Below are positions 8,177 to 11,143 of a stretch of 11,143 nt of DNA, one piece after another (within the stretch, counting starts at the first letter, position 1; every line of letters starts with the position of its first letter). The translations under genes were made by a program, and so were the position numbers. Source of the stretch: CAMDMI01 sp036759185 (GTDB lineage Bacteria > Bacteroidota > Bacteroidia > Cytophagales > Flexibacteraceae); NCBI GenBank assembly GCA_036759185.1, contig DAIOVD010000141.1:1-11143 (forward strand). The letters run 5' to 3'. The notes under the pieces are model-generated. The model saw nothing but the letters and a program-made list of their open reading frames with translations, made no database searches and had not been told where the DNA came from.

Positions 8177-8210
8177 CCTGGAGATTGAATTTTAAGATTC
8201 AATTTCCGGG
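8177..8210 (+). repeat. 3' hairpin after the protease gene
   Basis: A 14-bp stem (8177-8190 with 8197-8210) around the 6-nt loop TTTAAG starts 14 nt after the protease stop. The inner seven pairs, ATTGAAT/ATTCAAT, are perfect. The two non-Watson-Crick positions (8179/8208 and 8183/8204) are U-G and G-U in plus-strand RNA but would be A-C in minus-strand RNA. The hairpin therefore fits the protease mRNA. It has no following T run, so it is more likely a 3' stabiliser or pause site than the terminator. Confidence 0.5.
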
Positions 8211-8223
8211 TACAACCCAAATG

Positions 8224-8254
8224 AAAAAACCAGCTCCGGAAGGAGCTGGTTTTT
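8224..8254. terminator. bidirectional intrinsic terminator
   Basis: The perfect 8-bp stem CCAGCTCC/GGAGCTGG (8230-8237/8242-8249) closes on a GGAA tetraloop (GNRA type). Six A's flank it on the left and five T's on the right. Each strand therefore shows a GC-rich stem followed by a U run. It sits between the convergent protease (stop at 8163) and peroxiredoxin (stop at 8276) genes and should end transcription from both sides. Confidence 0.93.
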
Positions 8255-8275
8255 CAGTTTAGTCAAGTGCAGATC

Positions 8276-8905
8276 TTAGTGGCTTCCCAGATATTCAGCA
8301 ACACTTTCGCGGCTTTCTTTCATGGTGTCTTTTCCTTCGTCCCAGTTGGCAGGGCAAACTTCACCGTATTTTTCAACGTACTGAAGTGCTTTCACCAGAC
8401 GAAGAGTGTCGTCGATGTTTCGTCCCAGAGGGAAATCGTTGATGACAGAATGACGAACGATTCCTTCTTTGTCGATCAGGAATGTTCCGCGGAGAGCGAT
8501 GGGCACACCATCGAACACCATTTCGTTTTCTTCATTGTAGCCATATTCACCAGCGAGAACACCGAAATTGGTGGCGATGGTTTTGGCTGTATCGGCAACC
8601 AATGGATAGGTTACGCCTTCGATTCCACCGTTTTTCTTTGGTGTCATCAACCAGGCAAGGTGTGTTTCAGGTGTGTCGGTTGAGCAACCCACAACAGCTA
8701 CATCACGGCTTTCAAATTCAGCCAGTTTTTCCTGAAAGGCCAGGATTTCAGTCGGACACACGTATGTGAAATCTTTCGGATAGAAGAAGAATACAACATA
8801 CTTTTTGCCCAGATACTGATCCAGAGAAAAGTTCTTTACAATTTCATCTCCGTTGATCACTGCACCTGCTGAGAACGCGGGTGCTTTTTTACGTACAATA
8901 CTCAT
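8276..8905 (-). CDS. 2-Cys peroxiredoxin (AhpC/Prx1 type)
   Basis: This full-length 209-residue thioredoxin-fold peroxidase reduces hydrogen peroxide and organic hydroperoxides in the cytoplasm. The active site P43-K-D-F-T47-Y-V-C50 gives the peroxidatic cysteine C50, with R139 (LRGTFLID) as the conserved arginine. C184 in the EVCPANW motif is the resolving cysteine, so it is a typical dimeric 2-Cys enzyme. A GGIEG loop (93-97) resembles the GGLG loop of oxidation-sensitive peroxiredoxins, but the C-terminal YF motif is Y205-L206 here. The electron donor is not encoded nearby; thioredoxin or AhpF is likely. It is the last gene of the regulator-DoxX-Dps-peroxiredoxin run, 33 nt after dps, and ends at the bidirectional terminator. 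The ATG at 8905 has an A-rich leader (AACATAAA) and no Shine-Dalgarno. Confidence 0.95.
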   Translation of the reverse strand: MSIVRKKAPAFSAGAVINGDEIVKNFSLDQYLGKKYVVFFFYPKDFTYVCPTEILAFQEKLAEFESRDVAVVGCSTDTPETHLAWLMTPKKNGGIEGVTYPLVADTAKTIATNFGVLAGEYGYNEENEMVFDGVPIALRGTFLIDKEGIVRHSVINDFPLGRNIDDTLRLVKALQYVEKYGEVCPANWDEGKDTMKESRESVAEYLGSH

Positions 8906-8938
8906 TTTATGTTTGTTAGAAAGTAGATTACTATTTAA

Positions 8939-9409
8939 TTAAGCGAGATAGGACCGGATCATCCAGGCCATTTTTTCGTGGGATGCCAGAAGTCCGGTCA
9001 GATAATCGGCGTTACCGGCATCTCCCGCCTGATCCGCCGTTTCAATGTCGGTGCGCAGCTGGCGGATGATCGATTCGTGGTCTGAAAGCAGGGCCTGAAG
9101 CATTTCTTTTTCCTTCAGATCGCCGCCCGATTCTTTCAGACGGGTCAGTTTCAGGAATTCAGACAGACTGCCAGGCGTGGTTTTACCCAGCTGACGGATC
9201 CGTTCTGCAGTGTCGTCGATGATGGTATCGAGTTCGCCGTACTGTCCTTCAAAAAAGCTGTGCAGTTCAGAAAAATGCATGCCCGTTACGTTCCAGTGGA
9301 AGTTCCGGGTTTTGGTCTGAAGAACGATTTCGTCGGCAAGAAGGCTTTTTAGGATTTCACTGACCTGCAGAATCTGCGATTCGGTGAGTCCGATGTTGGT
9401 GGTTGCCAT
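8939..9409 (-). CDS. dps: Dps-family DNA-binding ferritin
   Basis: This 156-residue protein has the usual length of the Dps dodecamer subunit, which oxidises ferrous iron with peroxide, stores ferric iron and shields DNA. Inter-subunit ferroxidase ligands can be read by spacing: H38 (NFHWNVTG), H50 and E54 (LHSFFEGQY), D65 and E69 (DDTAERI). These match the H-12-H-4-D/E-11-D-4-E pattern of the family. The N-terminal tail is short with few lysines, so direct DNA binding through a basic tail is not obvious. It lies 38 nt downstream of the DoxX gene and 33 nt upstream of the peroxiredoxin gene, all on the same strand. Pairing with a peroxiredoxin behind a PerR-like regulator is the expected peroxide-defence context. 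The ATG at 9409 follows an A-rich stretch and shows no Shine-Dalgarno. Confidence 0.96.
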   Translation of the reverse strand: MATTNIGLTESQILQVSEILKSLLADEIVLQTKTRNFHWNVTGMHFSELHSFFEGQYGELDTIIDDTAERIRQLGKTTPGSLSEFLKLTRLKESGGDLKEKEMLQALLSDHESIIRQLRTDIETADQAGDAGNADYLTGLLASHEKMAWMIRSYLA

Positions 9410-9447
9410 GTTGGTTTTTATACAAGGTTGAATAGAAAAAGAACCTG

Positions 9448-9885
9448 TCAGGGTTGGCTCTTGTTTAAAAATTTTGAAGAAATAAGATGGTCCAGAGAGA
9501 GTTTTCCGGGACCAGCGAGCAGAATGGTCAGCATCACAATGGAATAGCCAAAGGTCATTTCACCATCTCCAAAAATATCGCCTTTGTCTACTGCAAAACA
9601 GGCCACCAGCATGGTGAACATGATCAGAAAAGCAGAGAATCGGGTGAGTAAACCCACGATCAGGAAAATGCCACCAAACAATTCGGCTCCCGTTCGGAGG
9701 TAGGCCATTAGTAGTGGCATGGGAAAATGAAGATCGTTTCCGAGCCAGTCGGCAAACTCCTGCATCTGGGCCGGATCAAAAAATCCAAAACCGTGTTTGA
9801 TAAAAATGAGGCCCATAAATACCCGCATCGCCACCAGAAAATGGGGCGTCAGAGGTCCGGTTCCGAATAAAAGATTTTTGATCAT
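9448..9885 (-). CDS. DoxX-family membrane protein
   Basis: The product has 145 residues and four predicted membrane helices (about 15-36, 56-80, 83-99, 112-127), the usual DoxX layout. Typical family features are the early R21-VFMGLIFIKHG segment, the RTGAELFGGIFLIVGLLTR block (64-82) and a glycine-containing fourth helix. DoxX proteins sit in the cytoplasmic membrane. Some have been linked to quinone-dependent oxidation or to membrane oxidoreductase complexes in thiol and oxidative stress, but the biochemical role of most is unknown and none is shown here. The gene starts 3 nt after the stop of the Fur/PerR-like regulator, so the two are almost certainly co-transcribed, with dps following 38 nt later. 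Membership is clear; function is inferred only from context. Confidence 0.9.
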   Translation of the reverse strand: MIKNLLFGTGPLTPHFLVAMRVFMGLIFIKHGFGFFDPAQMQEFADWLGNDLHFPMPLLMAYLRTGAELFGGIFLIVGLLTRFSAFLIMFTMLVACFAVDKGDIFGDGEMTFGYSIVMLTILLAGPGKLSLDHLISSKFLNKSQP

Positions 9886-9888
9886 AGC

Positions 9889-10293
9889 TTATTTTTTCTT
9901 CTTCCCGAATACCTGAACATCAATGTTCTCCACCTCAAATTCTGAACCCAACGTCTGGGCAATCAGCTTTTTGATTTTGGAAAAGAGGGCATCGTCTTCA
10001 AGATCGGTGATCTGGTTTCCTTCCACCAGATGGAGGTGGTCGCCTCGTTCCCATTCAAACTGGCGAACCTGATTGGGGAGCGTCACCATACGGACGATGC
10101 CCGCCTGCTGGAGGTCTTCGAGATTTTTGTAAATGGTGGCCAGTGACAAGCCGGGCAGAACTGGTTTCAGACTTTGAAACAGTTCTTCGGCTGTGTAGTG
10201 CGCCTGTGCGGGTTGCAGTTTTTCCAGCAATAAAAGCCTGGCACTGGAGGCTTTCATTTTTTTCTCCTGGAGAATTTCTTTGATCGAGTCCAA
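9889..10293 (-). CDS. Fur-family regulator, PerR-like, cysteine-free
   Basis: The 134-residue protein has the Fur layout: an N-terminal winged helix with recognition helix LSLATIYKNLEDLQQAGIV (49-67), then a dimerisation domain. Regulatory metal ligands fall at PerR/Fur spacing: H32 (AHYTAEEL), E80 (QFEW), H86 and H88 (DHLHLV) and D97 (ITDL). Aspartate at the last position is PerR-like; Fur has glutamate there. Both CxxC pairs that normally hold the structural zinc are absent and the protein contains no cysteine. The start is a TTG at 10293. The next ATG (codon 13) would remove the first helix, and an in-frame TAA lies just upstream. As first gene of the stress operon it probably represses its own promoter until peroxide oxidises the metal site or iron falls. 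Fur family is certain; the PerR role rests on D97 and the neighbouring genes. Confidence 0.88.
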   Translation of the reverse strand: MDSIKEILQEKKMKASSARLLLLEKLQPAQAHYTAEELFQSLKPVLPGLSLATIYKNLEDLQQAGIVRMVTLPNQVRQFEWERGDHLHLVEGNQITDLEDDALFSKIKKLIAQTLGSEFEVENIDVQVFGKKKK

Positions 10294-10304
10294 ATCAGGA
10301 ATGA

Positions 10305-10317
10305 TTCTTATTTAGAA
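10305..10317. promoter_or_regulatory. candidate autoregulatory operator (imperfect palindrome)
   Basis: TTCTTATTTAGAA is a 6-1-6 imperfect palindrome (five of six pairs match). It lies 11 nt upstream of the regulator's start codon, at or just after the transcription start predicted from the promoter. It is AT-rich like Fur/PerR boxes but does not match the published 7-1-7 PerR or Fur consensus closely. Assignment rests on position and symmetry. Confidence 0.4.
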
Positions 10318-10325
10318 ATGAAATG

Positions 10326-10355
10326 CAAAACTACACATCATTCGTTCCTCCGCAA
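10326..10355 (-). promoter_or_regulatory. promoter of the regulator-doxX-dps-peroxiredoxin operon
   Basis: On the minus strand a TTG (10355-10353) is followed after exactly 19 nt by TAGTTTTG (10333-10326). Both elements and their spacing fit the Bacteroidota primary sigma consensus TTG-N19-TAnnTTTG. The predicted transcription start is near 10320, giving a leader of about 25 nt before the TTG start codon at 10293. Confidence 0.65.
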
Positions 10356-10409
10356 TTCTTTTTCCGAAAACTTATTTCAGACCGGGGTGGATTTGGATAA
10401 GCGGTACCG

Positions 10410-10417
10410 TACTTTTG
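10410..10417 (+). promoter_or_regulatory. possible -7 promoter element of rsmI
   Basis: TACTTTTG matches TAnnTTTG exactly and ends 6 nt before the rsmI ATG. The nearest upstream TTTG (10392-10395) is only 14 nt away, shorter than the usual spacing, so the -33 element is weak. If real, the transcript would be leaderless or nearly so. Confidence 0.35.
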
Positions 10418-10423
10418 TTCCGT

Positions 10424-11089
10424 ATGCTGTTTCTCGTTCCCACCCCCATCGGCAATCTGGAAGACATCACCTTCCGGGCTCTTCGCATTCTTCGGGAAGC
10501 CGATCTCATTCTGGCTGAAGACACCCGCACCACCGGAATGCTGCTCAAGCATTTTGAGATCAAGCGGCCGCTGGCCAGTTTCCACATCCACAACGAGCAC
10601 CAGAAACTGAAGTCGTTTATCCAGCAACTGAAAGAAAAGCAGACCATCGCCCTGGTGTCGGATGCCGGTACACCCGCCATTTCGGATCCTGGTTTTCTGC
10701 TGGTTCGCGAAGCATTGAAGGAAGGCATCGAAGTGCAGTGTCTGCCCGGACCCACGGCTTTTGTTCCGGCCCTGGTTTGTTCAGGCTTCTCAACCGACCG
10801 GTTCCTGTTTGAAGGATTTCTGCCGCAGAAAAAAGGACGGCAAACCCGACTGAAAGCCGTTCTGGCCACCGATTGCACCGTCGTTTTGTACGAATCTCCG
10901 CACCGGGTTCTCCGTCTGATGGAGGAGCTGATCACCCTCGGCATCGGGGTACGCCGGGTGTCGGTATCCCGTGAAATCAGCAAGATGTTCGAGGAAACCG
11001 TCCGCGGAACAGCGGAAGAAATCAAAGCGCATTTCACCCTCAAAGCGCCCAAAGGGGAGTTTGTGGTTTGTGTCGAAGGGGTAGACTAA
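10424..11089 (+). CDS. rsmI: 16S rRNA (cytidine(1402)-2'-O)-methyltransferase
   Basis: The 221-residue protein carries the full set of RsmI signatures in order: LVPTPIGNLEDIT (4-16), AEDTR (31-35), SDAGTPAISDPG (79-90), LPGP (107-110), FEGFLP (129-134) and YESPHR (156-161). RsmI uses S-adenosylmethionine to add the 2'-O-methyl group of m4Cm1402 in the 30S P site and belongs to the tetrapyrrole-methylase fold. The ATG at 10424 is chosen because it puts the first strand where the family starts; an in-frame TTG three codons upstream is open but unnecessary. The protein lacks the extra C-terminal domain of the 286-residue E. coli enzyme, as shorter family members do. It is transcribed away from the peroxide-stress operon and shares a 130-bp intergenic region with it. 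Confidence 0.95.
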   Translation: MLFLVPTPIGNLEDITFRALRILREADLILAEDTRTTGMLLKHFEIKRPLASFHIHNEHQKLKSFIQQLKEKQTIALVSDAGTPAISDPGFLLVREALKEGIEVQCLPGPTAFVPALVCSGFSTDRFLFEGFLPQKKGRQTRLKAVLATDCTVVLYESPHRVLRLMEELITLGIGVRRVSVSREISKMFEETVRGTAEEIKAHFTLKAPKGEFVVCVEGVD

Positions 11090-11093
11090 TTAG

Positions 11094-11143
11094 TGGTTCG
11101 TGGTGCATGGTTGAATTATAAATGATGAGTGATGAATTATTAA
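11094..11143. repeat. short heptameric and 21-nt imperfect repeats at the window end
   Basis: Directly after rsmI come three related 7-mers, TGGTTCG, TGGTGCA and TGGTTGA (11094-11114). TGAATTAT then occurs twice, 21 nt apart (11112-11119 and 11133-11140), with ATGATGA/TGATGAA between. The second 21-nt unit is cut by the window end, so copy number is unknown. No terminator hairpin for rsmI is visible in this stretch. Confidence 0.5.

Noticed and set aside
8267..8683. 138-codon plus-strand open frame opposite the peroxiredoxin
   Set aside because: The minus strand encodes a full-length peroxiredoxin with all active-site residues; the antisense product has no recognisable features.
9441..9454. 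AACC/GGTT inverted repeat at the end of the DoxX gene as a terminator
   Set aside because: The stem is only four pairs, overlaps the stop codon and has no T run on the transcribed strand; dps follows in the same direction.
10372..11052. 226-codon minus-strand open frame opposite rsmI
   Set aside because: It overlaps almost all of rsmI, whose signatures are complete; the antisense product is arginine- and serine-rich and resembles no family.

Overview
The window looks like a fragment of a draft genome, probably metagenome-assembled because it carries a scaffold gap of exactly 100 Ns. The source is most likely a Bacteroidota/Chlorobiota-type (FCB group) bacterium. Three things point there: a large secreted protease ending in a type IX secretion system (T9SS) type A sorting domain, genes without recognisable Shine-Dalgarno sites, and promoter-like sequences matching the Bacteroidota pattern TTG-N19-TAnnTTTG. 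Base composition is near 50 % GC by eye. No rRNA, tRNA or CRISPR array was seen.

Left edge, minus strand (1-820): the 5' part of an IS200/REP-associated (RAYT-like) HUH transposase gene runs off the left end. Behind its start lies a small block of nested inverted repeats. Three tandem copies of a ~142-bp REP-like unit follow, each holding two hairpin-forming palindromes. The array ends about 20 bp beyond the stop codon of the next gene.

Polysaccharide genes, minus strand (820-2466): two GT-A-fold family 2 glycosyltransferases lie 9 nt apart and probably form one transcription unit for surface glycan or lipopolysaccharide-core assembly. The 620-bp region to their right has no convincing gene. 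It contains a perfect 10-bp inverted repeat around a 46-nt segment, next to the presumed glycosyltransferase promoter.

Centre, plus strand (3092-8163): one very large gene interrupted by the N gap (5114-5213). It encodes a secreted subtilisin-like (S8, KP-43-like) protease with signal peptide, prodomain, catalytic domain, several beta-sandwich modules and a T9SS sorting tail. The reading frame changes across the gap only because the gap length is arbitrary. A 3' hairpin and a strong bidirectional terminator separate it from the convergent operon on its right.

Right, minus strand (10293 to 8276): a compact oxidative-stress operon in the order Fur/PerR-like regulator, DoxX membrane protein, Dps ferritin, 2-Cys peroxiredoxin. 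The regulator has a PerR-like metal site but no cysteine at all. A well-formed promoter and an AT-rich imperfect palindrome at the expected transcription start suggest autoregulation. The regulator would sense peroxide or iron, Dps would store iron and protect DNA, and the peroxiredoxin would remove peroxide.

Right edge, plus strand (10424-11089): rsmI (16S rRNA C1402 2'-O-methyltransferase), divergent from the stress operon, followed by short AT-rich and heptameric repeats that run to the window end.
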